Of a DNA stretch of 46,171 nt, positions 15,608 through 24,487 are shown piece after piece (positions within the stretch are counted from its first letter, which is position 1; each line of letters opens with the position of its first letter). A model generated the notes under the pieces. That model had not been told where the DNA came from. It made no database searches and saw only the letters and a program-made list of their open reading frames with translations. Origin of the DNA: Deltaproteobacteria bacterium (GTDB lineage: Bacteria; Desulfobacterota; GWC2-55-46); the NCBI GenBank assembly GCA_020846435.1, contig JADLDY010000051.1, forward strand, positions 1 to 46,171, written 5' to 3'. The translations under genes were made by a program, and so were the position numbers.

Positions 15608-17118
15608 ATTACAGGTCAGCGACGATAGCGCTCCTTGCGGCTCTCGCTCTCTTCAGGGTCTGCTACATACTATTCGGGCCGTTCGACGTCTCCCCTGACG
15701 AGGCGCACTACTGGGAGTGGTCGAGGAGGCTCGGCCTCTCGTATTACAGCAAGGGGCCTGCCGTCGCCTATGTGATAGCCTTCTTCACCTCCATCTTCGG
15801 CAATAATGAATTCGGCATAAGGATAGGGGCTGTTCTTTTTTCGACAGCCGCCTCTTTCGTGCTCTTCCTTCTCGGCAAGACGCTCTTCAAAAGCGAGAAG
15901 GCCGGTTTCTGGTCGGCCCTGCTCCCGAACATGACGCCGATATTCTCTATTGGCGCTGTCCTCATGACGACAGACGTCATGCTTGTCTTCTTCTGGGGGG
16001 CGGCGGCGTTATGCGTCTATCTGGGTTCGACCAACGGCCGTCCTCTCTGGTGGTACGCGGCTGGCGGGGCTGTCGGACTGGGCTTTTTAAGCAAGTACAC
16101 GATGGTGCTTATCGTGCCGTGCCTCGCGCTTTTTCTCCTGGCCTCAAGGGATAAGAGGCGCTGGTTCAGGAGGCCTGAGCCGTATATGGCCGGGGCCATA
16201 AGCCTTGTCCTCGCGGCCCCTGTAATCCTCTGGAATATTATGCATGGACAGGTTACAATACGGCACACAATGGGCCAGGCGCACCTGGGCGAAGGAGCTC
16301 TTTCGGCCATCGACGCGCTCGAGTTCATCGGAGCGCAGGCGGCCCTCCTCGGGCCGATCGTCTTCGCTGCCCTGGTCTATGGCGTATGGATGGCCTTCGC
16401 GAGGGGGTTGAGGGAGAAGCGCGACGAGCTCATGCTCGTTTTTTTCACCTCTGCCCCGCTCTTTGTTTTTTTCGCCGTTAAAAGCCTTCACGGCAAGGTG
16501 CAGGCCAATTGGGCTGTGGCCGCCTTTGTGACGGCCTTTCCAGCGGCGGTCTGGGCGGCCGGAAGGCTCTACGAGAGAAGGCGCTCTCTCGTTCTCTTTC
16601 TGACGGCGACTGCGGTTGTCATGGGGGTGGCCGCCTCATTCCTGACTTACTTCCCCTGGCTCCTGGAGCCGCTGGGAGTAAAGAAGGTGCTCACAGGGCC
16701 GCCCTTCAACAGGGTCGTTGGCTGGGCAGGGTTAGGGATAAGCGTCACGCGCATGAAAAATGAGATGAGCGCCTCTTCGGGTGGCGTCGAGCCGTTCATC
16801 ATAAGCGACACCTATCAGACGGCTGGCGAGCTCGCCCTTTACGTCGAAGGCAACCCGGTCGTCTACAACGCGGCCGTCGGGACCCGGCGCATGAACCAGT
16901 ACGACCTGTGGCCCGGCCCTGAGGGGCTCACTGGAAAGAGCGCCATATATGTGAAGGCCGGAGACTCGGAGCTCGACCCTGAGGTTAAAGCGGCCTTCGA
17001 CAGGTGCGATAAGGAACTGCTGGCAATAAGCTGGCAGGGCAGGCCCGTGAAGGAGTTCTGTGCGTACCGCTGCTACGGCTTCAAGGGCTTTGAGGCAAGG
17101 AAACTGGAGAACTACTGA
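15604..17118 (+). CDS. ArnT/PMT-like membrane glycosyltransferase
   Basis: This 504-residue protein has about 10-11 membrane helices and the GT-C signature FDVSPDEAHYWEWSRRLGLSYYSKGP near the N terminus (residues about 25-50), with the DE pair expected in the first periplasmic loop. It belongs to the dolichyl-phosphate-mannosyltransferase/ArnT superfamily (GT83/GT39), which transfers sugars from a polyprenyl-phosphate donor to lipid A or other targets in the periplasm. The C-terminal 150 residues form a soluble domain (DTYQTAGELALYVEG). The TTG start overlaps the PAP2 stop. The next gene is a GT2 enzyme that could make the polyprenyl-linked donor, so the two may form a pathway. Confidence 0.85.
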   Translation: MNYRSATIALLAALALFRVCYILFGPFDVSPDEAHYWEWSRRLGLSYYSKGPAVAYVIAFFTSIFGNNEFGIRIGAVLFSTAASFVLFLLGKTLFKSEKAGFWSALLPNMTPIFSIGAVLMTTDVMLVFFWGAAALCVYLGSTNGRPLWWYAAGGAVGLGFLSKYTMVLIVPCLALFLLASRDKRRWFRRPEPYMAGAISLVLAAPVILWNIMHGQVTIRHTMGQAHLGEGALSAIDALEFIGAQAALLGPIVFAALVYGVWMAFARGLREKRDELMLVFFTSAPLFVFFAVKSLHGKVQANWAVAAFVTAFPAAVWAAGRLYERRRSLVLFLTATAVVMGVAASFLTYFPWLLEPLGVKKVLTGPPFNRVVGWAGLGISVTRMKNEMSASSGGVEPFIISDTYQTAGELALYVEGNPVVYNAAVGTRRMNQYDLWPGPEGLTGKSAIYVKAGDSELDPEVKAAFDRCDKELLAISWQGRPVKEFCAYRCYGFKGFEARKLENY

Positions 17119-17145
17119 GAGCCATCTGGCGGGAGGGGTCTTTTT

Positions 17146-18090
17146 TTGGAAGAGTCGGTTTCAATAGTAATACCCGTATATGAGGAAGAGGAGTCGCTGC
17201 CCCATCTCTACAAGTCCATAAAAGACGTGATGGACCCTCTCAAGAGGAAGTACGAGATAGTCTTTGTCGACGACGGCAGCAGGGATAATACCTTCAAGGT
17301 GCTGGAAGCCTATCAGAAGAAGGACCCGGCAGTCGTCGTCATCTCGTTCAGGAGGAACTTCGGCCAGACGGCGGCCATGGCCGCGGGCTTCGAGTACGCG
17401 CAGGGCGACATCATCGTCACCATGGACGCTGACCTTCAGAACGACCCCACGGACATCCCCAGGCTCCTCGAGAAGATGAAGGGGCATGACGTCGTCAGCG
17501 GCTGGAGGAAGAAGAGGCAGGACAAGTTCATCTCACGACGCCTGCCCTCCATGATAGCCAATGGGCTCATATCGAAGGTCACGGGAGTCCACCTGCACGA
17601 TTACGGCTGCACGTTGAAGGCTTACAGGAAAGAGGTCATAAAGAACGTGCGCCTCTACGGAGAGATGCACCGCTTCATCCCGGCGATAGCGAGCTGGTTC
17701 GGCGCGTCCATAACCGAGGTCGAGACAAACCACCACCCGAGGAAGTTCGGCAAATCCAAGTACGGGATATCGCGCACCATAAGGGTCGTCCTTGACCTCA
17801 TCACGGTCAAATTCCTCCAGAGCTTTTCCACGAGGCCGATACACGCCTTCGGCCCGGGCGGGCTCCTTTTAGGTTTTCTGGGCTTCATAATAGCCCTGTA
17901 CCTTAGCTTCGAGAAGGTAGTCTTCGGGCAGAGCATCGGCGGCCGCCCGCTTCTTTCCCTCTCAGTCCTGTTCATGATACTCGGAGTGCAGCTCGTCATC
18001 ATGGGCCTTCTTGGCGAGATGCTCGCGAGGATCTACCACGAATCTCAGGGCAAGCCAATATACACGGTCAAGAAGGTGCTCGGAAGATGA
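17146..18090 (+). CDS. GT2 polyprenyl-phosphate glycosyltransferase (DPM1/GtrB/ArnC-like)
   Basis: This 314-residue enzyme has an N-terminal GT-A domain (SIVIPVYEEEESLPHLY, VDDGSRDNT, and the metal site TMDADLQNDP at about residue 85-95) and two C-terminal membrane helices (about 235-258 and 270-295). This is the architecture of enzymes that load a sugar onto undecaprenyl phosphate on the cytoplasmic face. Which sugar cannot be read from the sequence. The start is TTG with GGGAGGGG eight bases upstream. The final ATGA overlaps the start of the flippase-like gene. Confidence 0.9.
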   Translation: MEESVSIVIPVYEEEESLPHLYKSIKDVMDPLKRKYEIVFVDDGSRDNTFKVLEAYQKKDPAVVVISFRRNFGQTAAMAAGFEYAQGDIIVTMDADLQNDPTDIPRLLEKMKGHDVVSGWRKKRQDKFISRRLPSMIANGLISKVTGVHLHDYGCTLKAYRKEVIKNVRLYGEMHRFIPAIASWFGASITEVETNHHPRKFGKSKYGISRTIRVVLDLITVKFLQSFSTRPIHAFGPGGLLLGFLGFIIALYLSFEKVVFGQSIGGRPLLSLSVLFMILGVQLVIMGLLGEMLARIYHESQGKPIYTVKKVLGR

Positions 18091-19052
18091 AGTCAGCCCT
18101 CTCGACCCTCGTAAAGATACTCATAAGCGGCGCGATACTGTATTTTCTCATGCGCAACATGGACGTCAAGGCCGTCTGGCAGACCTTCTCTTCTGTCGAG
18201 CCGCTCGCGGTCGTGTTCGTCGCCCTCCTCATAGTCTTCAACCAGTCGGTCTCGAGTTACAGGTGGTCGGTCATACTTAAAAAAGATCTGGATGTCTCCT
18301 ATCTGCGCCTCCTTTCCATATACTTCGTCGGCATGTTCTTCAACAACTTCTTGCCGACCATGGTCGGCGGCGACATCGTGAAGGGCTACTACCTCTACAA
18401 GTACTCGCGCAAGGGAGATGTCGCGATCGCCTCGATATTCATGGACAGGTACTCGGGGTTCGCCGCTCTCATGGTGATCACAGCCCTGACGCTCATCCCG
18501 GGCTACGCGCTCATCAAGGGCACGCCCCTTCCCGGTTTTTTCGCGCTGCTCATCGGCGGCTTCATCGTCATGAGCCTCGTCATCTGGGTCGGCCCGCTCC
18601 ATGCCGGGGCCATGAGGCTGGCGAACAAGGTCCACTTTTACGGCATCAACCAGAAGATAGACACCCTCTACAAGGTCTTGATGAGCTACAAGCGCCACGG
18701 CGACATACTCGTCAAGGCGTTCGTCTGCTCGCTCATCGTCCAGTGCGGCGTCATGATAGGCTATTATGTGCTCGGCAGGGGGCTTGGCATGGACATACCC
18801 CTGGCCTATTATTTCCTGTTCATACCTCTTACGACGGTCATAGCGATGCTGCCGATATCCCTTTCAGGGCTCGGGATAAGAGAAGGCGCTTTCGTATTCC
18901 TATTCACGATGGCCGGGGCGACCAAGGAACAGGCCCTGACGCTCTCCCTCCTGTGGTTCGCGACCGGCGTCATCGTCAGCCTCATCGGCGGAGTAGAGTA
19001 CGTGAGGATGGGCGGAAGGAAGGCCGTCGAGGACGGCATGTCCAGGGAGTAG
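18087..19052 (+). CDS. Flippase-like membrane protein (LPG synthase TM-domain family, UPF0104/AglD type)
   Basis: This 321-residue protein has about seven to eight membrane helices and the family motifs R-W near SSYRWSVIL, FFNNFLPTMVGGDIVKGYYLYKY and ISLSGLGIREGAFVFLF. It is related to the membrane part of lysylphosphatidylglycerol synthase (MprF) but has no soluble aminoacyl-transfer domain. Because it follows a polyprenyl-phosphate glycosyltransferase with an ATGA overlap, it may flip or help handle the polyprenyl-linked sugar. That role is inference from position. Confidence 0.85.
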   Translation: MKSALSTLVKILISGAILYFLMRNMDVKAVWQTFSSVEPLAVVFVALLIVFNQSVSSYRWSVILKKDLDVSYLRLLSIYFVGMFFNNFLPTMVGGDIVKGYYLYKYSRKGDVAIASIFMDRYSGFAALMVITALTLIPGYALIKGTPLPGFFALLIGGFIVMSLVIWVGPLHAGAMRLANKVHFYGINQKIDTLYKVLMSYKRHGDILVKAFVCSLIVQCGVMIGYYVLGRGLGMDIPLAYYFLFIPLTTVIAMLPISLSGLGIREGAFVFLFTMAGATKEQALTLSLLWFATGVIVSLIGGVEYVRMGGRKAVEDGMSRE

Positions 19053-19105
19053 CCTTAAAAATTTTCCGTGATATAATCCACCTTATCAGAGATACAGGAG
19101 GTCTT

Positions 19106-19276
19106 ATGGCCGTAGACAAGGAACTGCTCGACATACTCGCCTGCCCCAAGTGCAAGGGAGCCGTGAAGCTCTCGTCCGCCAAGGACGGGCTCATCTGCGA
19201 GAAGTGCGCTATCAAGTACCCCATAAAGGACGATATCCCGGTCATGCTCATAGACGAAGCGACACCGGTGAAGTAG
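19106..19276 (+). CDS. Trm112 family zinc-ribbon protein
   Basis: This 56-residue protein has the YcaR/Trm112 pattern: LLDILACPKCKG, then CEKCAIKYPIKDDIPVML, with two C-x-x-C pairs for one zinc. In bacteria these small proteins commonly sit in lipid A or LPS clusters near lpxK or kdsB; in eukaryotes Trm112 activates methyltransferases. ATG 19106 follows an ideal AGGAGG at 19096-19101. A TATAAT at 19072-19077 hints at a promoter, without a good -35. Confidence 0.88.
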   Translation: MAVDKELLDILACPKCKGAVKLSSAKDGLICEKCAIKYPIKDDIPVMLIDEATPVK

Positions 19277-19396
19277 TCCAGCCAGCCAGGCTATTTCCAT
19301 CAATACAGACCCTCGACCAAAGAGCATCCTCACATTCTGACGCTTTCTCAGCCCTGTCCGCCGCCTCCCGGCGGGCTCGATGGCGGGCTTTAGCGT

Positions 19397-19425
19397 TTGC
19401 CCGTAAAGGGGAAGTGTGTTATATA
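19397..19425 (+). promoter_or_regulatory. Possible promoter upstream of hldE1
   Basis: TTGCCC (19397-19402) and TATATA (19420-19425) are 17 bases apart in the 207-base gap before the heptose kinase gene. The match is moderate. Confidence 0.4.
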
Positions 19426-19483
19426 AAACGGGTCAATCCCCGTAATTTAACGCAGGCTTTCATGGAAGAGCCGCGGAGAGCAG

Positions 19484-20494
19484 ATGAGACGATACCTGAG
19501 CCTCAGGAGGGCCGAGACCCTCATCGAAAAGTTCAAGAAGGCGCGCATCCTCGTCATAGGCGACCTCATCATGGACCATTTCATCTGGGGCAAGGTAAGA
19601 AGGATCTCGCCTGAAGCGCCGGTGCCGGTCGTCGAGGTCACCTCAGAGTCGATAGTCCTGGGCGGCAGCGCCAACGTCGTCAACAACATACACAGCCTCG
19701 GCGGACGCGCCGCGGTAACCGGCGTCATCGGAGCTGACGACGACGGCAGGCGGCTCGTGGAGATGCTCAAGGTAAAGGGCATAGAAGCCGACGGCGTAAT
19801 AAAAGACAGCCGGCGGCCTACGACCGTAAAGACCAGGATAATCGCCCACAGCCAGCAGATGGTCAGGTTCGACCGGGAGAAGAAGGACAGGATAGAGCCG
19901 GAGACCTCTGCCAGGATATTGAGCTACATAAAAAAGGCGGCGAAAGCCGCCGATATAATCGTCATATCCGACTACGCCAAGGGGCTCATAACCCGGGAGC
20001 TCGTTGAGGAGGCCAACGCCGTCTGCAAGAGGCTCGGCAGGCCGGTGGCGGTCGACCCGAAGGTCGAGCACTTTGATTTCTACAAGGGAGTCACCATCGT
20101 GACCCCGAACAACCTCGAGGCCTCCCAGGCCTCCGGTGTCGAAATAAACGACGACGAGACGCTCCACAGGGCCGGAGAGGTCCTTTTCAACACGCTCGGC
20201 TGCCAGGCCCTCCTCATCACGAGGGGAGAAAACGGCATGAGCCTCTTCGAGGACTCCTCCGAGACCCACATACCGACCGTCGCAAAAGAGGTCTTTGACG
20301 TCAGCGGCGCGGGAGATACAGTCATCGGCACCCTGGCGCTCGCTCTGGCCGGAGGCGCGAGCTTCCGTGAGGCGGCCGTGCTCGCCAACTTCGCGGCAGG
20401 CGTCGTCGTAGGCAAGGTCGGAACGGCGACCCTCAGCCCGGAAGAGTTAAGGGAAGCCGCGGCAAAGGGATTGAAGACAAGGCTTTTGAAATAG
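19484..20494 (+). CDS. hldE1: D-glycero-beta-D-manno-heptose-7-phosphate kinase (single-domain RfaE/HldE)
   Basis: This 336-residue PfkB/ribokinase-family enzyme phosphorylates heptose-7-phosphate at C1 for ADP-heptose synthesis. Signatures: VIGDLIMDHFIWGKVRRISPEAPVPVVEV near residue 26, GGSANVVNNIHSLGG, the DYAKGLIT block and the catalytic DVSGAGDTVIG near residue 270. E. coli HldE is bifunctional (477 residues); the C-terminal cytidylyltransferase-like domain is absent here, so a separate RfaE2 must be encoded elsewhere. The product is the substrate of GmhB in this same cluster. Confidence 0.93.
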   Translation: MRRYLSLRRAETLIEKFKKARILVIGDLIMDHFIWGKVRRISPEAPVPVVEVTSESIVLGGSANVVNNIHSLGGRAAVTGVIGADDDGRRLVEMLKVKGIEADGVIKDSRRPTTVKTRIIAHSQQMVRFDREKKDRIEPETSARILSYIKKAAKAADIIVISDYAKGLITRELVEEANAVCKRLGRPVAVDPKVEHFDFYKGVTIVTPNNLEASQASGVEINDDETLHRAGEVLFNTLGCQALLITRGENGMSLFEDSSETHIPTVAKEVFDVSGAGDTVIGTLALALAGGASFREAAVLANFAAGVVVGKVGTATLSPEELREAAAKGLKTRLLK

Positions 20495-20514
20495 GTCTGG
20501 AAGGGGGCAGTGTG

Positions 20515-21384
20515 ATGGTCAAGTCAATGACAGGCTGGGGCAAGGGTGACTTCGCCATCGGAGGGGACACGTTCACCATCGAGGTGAAGACCCTTAACAA
20601 CCGCTTCATAGATATCTCGGCGAGGTATCCTGAGAGGTTCTCCCCGATGGAGACCCGCCTGAGGGACGAGATAAAAAAGGCGTTCGCGAGGGGCTCTTTC
20701 ACGGTCCACATCTACCCGGTGAGCGCAGAGACGGCCGCGCTCAAGCTCAACGTGCAGATGGCAAGGCTCTATCTCGAGGCCGCCAGAGAGCTCAAGGACG
20801 CGCTCGGCGTGAAGGGCGAGATGGACGTCGCGACCCTTTTGCGCCAGAAGGACATATTCGCCTATGAGAGGAAGGGGCCCTTTGCCGAGGATGACTGGCT
20901 CAGCGTGAGGGCAGGGCTCGTCGCGGCTCTCGAGGCGGTCGAGGCATGGCGCCTCAAGGAAGGCGAAGCGCTTTCAAAAGACCTTTTTTCAAGGCTTGAG
21001 AACCTCGAGGCCTTTCTCAGGGTCGTAGAGGCGAGGATACCGAAGATGCTCGAAAGTTACAGAGAGAGGCTCAAATGCGAGATGGACAGGGTGCTCGCCG
21101 GAAAGTTCGAGGACTCGCGCATACTCCTGGAGGCCGCCATCTTCGCGGAAAAGACAGACACGGCCGAGGAGGCGACCCGCCTCAAGAGCCACATCGATAT
21201 GTTCAGGAAGCTCCTCAATGAGGAGGGCCCTGTCGGCAAGAAGCTCGATTTCCTCTGCCAGGAGCTCGGCAGGGAGATAAACACGATAGGCTCCAAGGCC
21301 AATGACACGCAGATAACCCAGACAGTAATCGAGATGAAGGGCGAGGTCGAAAAGATAAGGGAGCAGGTGCAGAACGTCGAGTAG
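20515..21384 (+). CDS. yicC: YicC family endoribonuclease
   Basis: This 289-residue protein starts MVKSMTGWGKGDF and contains the RFIDISARYPERF block and the C-terminal EEGPVGKKLDFLCQELGREINTIGSKAND signature, both diagnostic for YicC. E. coli YicC is 287 residues and has been shown to be an endoribonuclease acting on small RNA. A GTG lies one codon upstream; ATG 20515 is preferred. It precedes gmk and rpoZ, a very common order. The small DUF370 gene that often lies between yicC and gmk is absent. Confidence 0.93.
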   Translation: MVKSMTGWGKGDFAIGGDTFTIEVKTLNNRFIDISARYPERFSPMETRLRDEIKKAFARGSFTVHIYPVSAETAALKLNVQMARLYLEAARELKDALGVKGEMDVATLLRQKDIFAYERKGPFAEDDWLSVRAGLVAALEAVEAWRLKEGEALSKDLFSRLENLEAFLRVVEARIPKMLESYRERLKCEMDRVLAGKFEDSRILLEAAIFAEKTDTAEEATRLKSHIDMFRKLLNEEGPVGKKLDFLCQELGREINTIGSKANDTQITQTVIEMKGEVEKIREQVQNVE

Positions 21385-21468
21385 CCCGGTTTTCTGTAAA
21401 GGCGCCGATGATTTGATGGACGCGGATTCTATTCCATATATGAAAACAGCTTACGGAAAAATGAGACG

Positions 21469-22083
21469 ATGAAAGGCATCGCATACATAATCTCCGCCCC
21501 GTCAGGCGCGGGCAAGACGACTTTGTGCAGGATGGCCGCGGCCCATTTCCCGGAGATAAGGAACTCGGTATCATACACGACAAGGAAGCCGCGCCCCGGC
21601 GAGGTGAACGGCCGCGACTACTGGTTCATAGATGACGAGACATTTGACCGGATGGTGGCTGCTGGCGAGTTTCTGGAGCACGCCGGGGTCTACGGCAGGC
21701 GCTACGGCACCTCCAGGAAAGACCTCGAGGCGCTCCTCGAGGAGGGTTTCAGTGTCATCCTCGAGATAGACGTGCAGGGCGCGGCCAGCATAAGAAAAAC
21801 TCTCAAGGGCGGCGTGTACATCTTCATACTCCCGCCTTCGCTCAAGGCCTGCGAGCAGAGGCTCGTGGACAGGGGCAAGGACAGCCCTGAAGACATCAGA
21901 AAACGGCTCAAGATCGCCGAAGAAGAGATAAAGAGCGCACCTTCTTACGATTATCTCATAGTGAACGACGATCTCGGCCGGGCTTTCGAGGACCTCAAGG
22001 CGGTGATGATGGCCCAGAGGGCGGCATCGATGAGGATGGAAGGCCGATTGAGGGAGCTTTTCGGCGGCATTTTAAAGGATTGA
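21469..22083 (+). CDS. gmk: Guanylate kinase
   Basis: This 204-residue enzyme phosphorylates GMP to GDP. The P-loop [14 protein letters not shown] (residues about 6-19) is followed by [20 protein letters not shown], the GMP-binding segment with its conserved Arg and Tyr, and by the lid region. The length is standard. It feeds GTP and dGTP synthesis and sits with rpoZ as in most proteobacteria. Confidence 0.96.
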   Translation: MKGIAYIISAPSGAGKTTLCRMAAAHFPEIRNSVSYTTRKPRPGEVNGRDYWFIDDETFDRMVAAGEFLEHAGVYGRRYGTSRKDLEALLEEGFSVILEIDVQGAASIRKTLKGGVYIFILPPSLKACEQRLVDRGKDSPEDIRKRLKIAEEEIKSAPSYDYLIVNDDLGRAFEDLKAVMMAQRAASMRMEGRLRELFGGILKD

Positions 22084-22144
22084 CATATCAGTACATCGAT
22101 CGTATAATTTTCTTCTGTTTTTTGATATTCAAGGAGGCTGGCTC

Positions 22145-22363
22145 ATGGCAAGGATTACCGTCGAAGATTGTCTAAAGCAGGTGCACAGCAGGTTCATACT
22201 CGTGCATCTCGCTTCCCAGAGGGCAAGAGACCTTATGAAGGGCGCGCCTGCGCTCGTGCAGTCCGATAACAAGTCTGTCGTCACCGCGCTCCGTGAAGTC
22301 GCGGCAGGCAAGGTCAATATGGTGCCCAGGTCACGCAAGAGAGAACTGCCTGAGGACGAATAA
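22145..22363 (+). CDS. rpoZ: RNA polymerase omega subunit
   Basis: This 72-residue protein has the omega signature [31 protein letters not shown], and [17 protein letters not shown]. Omega helps assemble the beta-prime subunit and forms part of a ppGpp site in proteobacteria. An AAGGAGG ribosome site precedes the ATG. The strong terminator at 22391 follows. Confidence 0.95.
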   Translation: MARITVEDCLKQVHSRFILVHLASQRARDLMKGAPALVQSDNKSVVTALREVAAGKVNMVPRSRKRELPEDE

Positions 22364-22390
22364 GAAACCTCACCGGCTTTTTAAATGAGA

Positions 22391-22428
22391 AAGGGGCGGG
22401 CTGAATATTCAGCCCGCCCCTTTTGTTT
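22391..22428. terminator. Bidirectional terminator between rpoZ and the peptide ABC operon
   Basis: Near-perfect arms AAGGGGCGGGCTGA and TCAGCCCGCCCCTT around an ATAT loop are followed by TTGTTTT. This ends both the rpoZ transcript and the convergent ABC transporter transcript. Confidence 0.92.
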
Positions 22429-22457
22429 TCCCAGCCCGCTCTGGCGTCGCTCATCTA

Positions 22458-24332
22458 TCAGTTGGGCAGCTTCCACGCTGAGATCAGTTTCTCGTCTATC
22501 TTCGGTATGGCGGCAAGGAGCTTTTTCGTGTACTCGTGCTTCGGGTCGGCGAATAGTTCGGCCGTGGTGTTCCTCTCGACTATTTTCCCGGCGTACATGA
22601 CGGCGACCTCGTCGGCTATGTACTCGACGACCCCGAGGTCGTGGGTTATGAAAAGGAACGAGAGGCCAAAGTCCCTCTGAATGGACTTGAGGAGGTTTAA
22701 TATCTGCGCCTGCACAGACACGTCGAGCGCTGAGACCGCCTCGTCGCAGACGATGAACTCCGGGTCTACCGCCAGCGCCCTCGCTATCCCGATCCTCTGC
22801 CTCTGCCCGCCTGAGAACTCGTGCGGGTATCTTCCGGCCATCTCCGGGGCAAGGCCGACCCTCTGGAGGACTGACGCTGTCTTAGCGGCCCTCTCCGGCC
22901 TGCTCATGCCGGGCCTCAGGGTCCTGAGCCCTTCCTCGATAGTCTCCCTCACGGTAAGTCTCGGGTTCAAGGATGAGTACGGGTCCTGGAAGATTATCTG
23001 CATCAGGGACCTGTGCTCGCGGAGCTCTTTTTCACTTAGCGAAGCCAGGTCTTTTCCCTTGAAGACGATCTCTCCGGCTGTCGGCTTTATGAGCCTGATT
23101 ATCGATTTGCCGGCTGTCGTCTTGCCGCAGCCAGACTCTCCGACAAGCGCGAGGGTCGAGCCCTTTCTTATTGAAAGGTCTATGCCGTCGACGGCTTTCA
23201 TGTGGCCCGCGACCCTTTTCAAGATTCCCTTTCTCACCGGGTACCATGTCTTCAAGCCCTTGACCTCAAGGATCACTTCAGTGCCTGGAGCCCTGGCGGT
23301 TATGGCCGCAAGAGTGTCAGGCGCCTGGCTCAAGGGCCTTGAATGGGGCTTTGACATGAAATCTTTGTCGTGCAGGTGGCAGGCGACTCTGTGCTCTTGA
23401 GCCCTCTGGATAAGCTCCGGCTCGATCGTCGCGCACCCGGCCATCTCCTTGGGGCAGCGTCCCGAGAAGTGGCAGCCCTCTGGCCACGCGGTCGCCGGCG
23501 GCACCGTGCCTGGGATGGTGTCGAGGCTGAGCCCGCGTTTTTCCTGCCCCGGTATCGAGCGCAGGAGTTTTACAGTGTAAGGGTGCAGAGGGGTCCTGAA
23601 GAGGGCCTTTGCTGAGGCCGTCTCGACGAGCTTGCCGCCGTACATGACGCCGACGAAGTCGGCGTTCTGGTAGACGAGGGCCATGTTGTGGGTTATGAGG
23701 AGCACCGCGGTCCCGAGAGAGTCCTTGAGCTCTCTGATGAGCTTTAATATCTGGTCCTGTATAGTGACGTCAAGGGCTGTCGTGGGCTCGTCCGCTATGA
23801 GGAGGTCTGGTCTGCACGCCAGGGCCATGGCTATCATGACTCTCTGCCTCTGCCCGCCGGAAAGAGAGTGCGGGTACTCGCCAAAGAGCCTTTCAGGCTC
23901 AAGCAGGCCGACCCTGCCGAGCATCTCGACAGCGGCCAGACGCGCTTCCATGGCCGACTTCCCCTGATGCAGGGTGATCGTTTCCATGACCTGCTCGCCT
24001 ATCGTGAAGACGGGGTTTAAAGAGGTCATGGGCTCCTGGAATATCATCGATATGTTGTTGCCGCGTATCTCCCGCTTTTCGCGCTCGCCGAGTGGCACGA
24101 TGTCCCTGCCGTTCAGGAGGATGCGGCCGTCCGCGATGAACCCGGCCGGCTCGGAGACGAGCTGGATGATGGAGAGGGCCGTGACCGATTTGCCGCAGCC
24201 CGACTCTCCTACGAGGGCAAAGGTAGACCCGCGCGCTATCTCGAAGGAGACGCCGTCAACTGACCTCGCAAGACCTCTGGGGGTCTTGAAGAAGGTTTTG
24301 AGGTTTTCAACTTTCAGGGTCGGAGTATCCAA
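22458..24332 (-). CDS. Peptide ABC transporter ATPase, two fused domains (YejF/GsiA-like)
   Basis: This 624-residue protein is a tandem fusion of two ATPase domains of the Dpp/Opp class. The first domain has GESGCGKS (about residue 39), LSGGQRQRVMIA and LLIADEPTTALDVT; the second has GESGCGKTT (about 380), FSGGQRQRIGIA and FIVCDEAVSALDVS. Between them lies the oligopeptide-type C-terminal extension with its cysteines (CHFSGRCPKEMAGC), which in related transporters can hold an Fe-S cluster. It powers the two permeases encoded upstream. The start is TTG at 24332. It is the last gene of the operon. Confidence 0.92.
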   Translation of the reverse strand: MDTPTLKVENLKTFFKTPRGLARSVDGVSFEIARGSTFALVGESGCGKSVTALSIIQLVSEPAGFIADGRILLNGRDIVPLGEREKREIRGNNISMIFQEPMTSLNPVFTIGEQVMETITLHQGKSAMEARLAAVEMLGRVGLLEPERLFGEYPHSLSGGQRQRVMIAMALACRPDLLIADEPTTALDVTIQDQILKLIRELKDSLGTAVLLITHNMALVYQNADFVGVMYGGKLVETASAKALFRTPLHPYTVKLLRSIPGQEKRGLSLDTIPGTVPPATAWPEGCHFSGRCPKEMAGCATIEPELIQRAQEHRVACHLHDKDFMSKPHSRPLSQAPDTLAAITARAPGTEVILEVKGLKTWYPVRKGILKRVAGHMKAVDGIDLSIRKGSTLALVGESGCGKTTAGKSIIRLIKPTAGEIVFKGKDLASLSEKELREHRSLMQIIFQDPYSSLNPRLTVRETIEEGLRTLRPGMSRPERAAKTASVLQRVGLAPEMAGRYPHEFSGGQRQRIGIARALAVDPEFIVCDEAVSALDVSVQAQILNLLKSIQRDFGLSFLFITHDLGVVEYIADEVAVMYAGKIVERNTTAELFADPKHEYTKKLLAAIPKIDEKLISAWKLPN

Positions 24333-24452
24333 TGGTTGCCTTTTTGTTGCCTCTCAGGTCTTTATGTGACCGGGGAAGCTATCTCTTTGACTTCCCCTCC
24401 CATCGAGTGGGAGGAGATTTGTGGCGAGGCACCTGTCAGTTTCAGACCATAC

Positions 24453-24478
24453 GGCCACGAAACACGGCCACGGACACG
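24453..24478 (+). repeat. 26-base repeat, left copy flanking the permease gene
   Basis: This stretch, with a CACGGCCACGGACACG core, is matched in inverted orientation at 25667-25692 with about four mismatches. The pair brackets the YejE-like gene almost exactly. Confidence 0.6.
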
Positions 24479-24487
24479 AAAAAGGCC

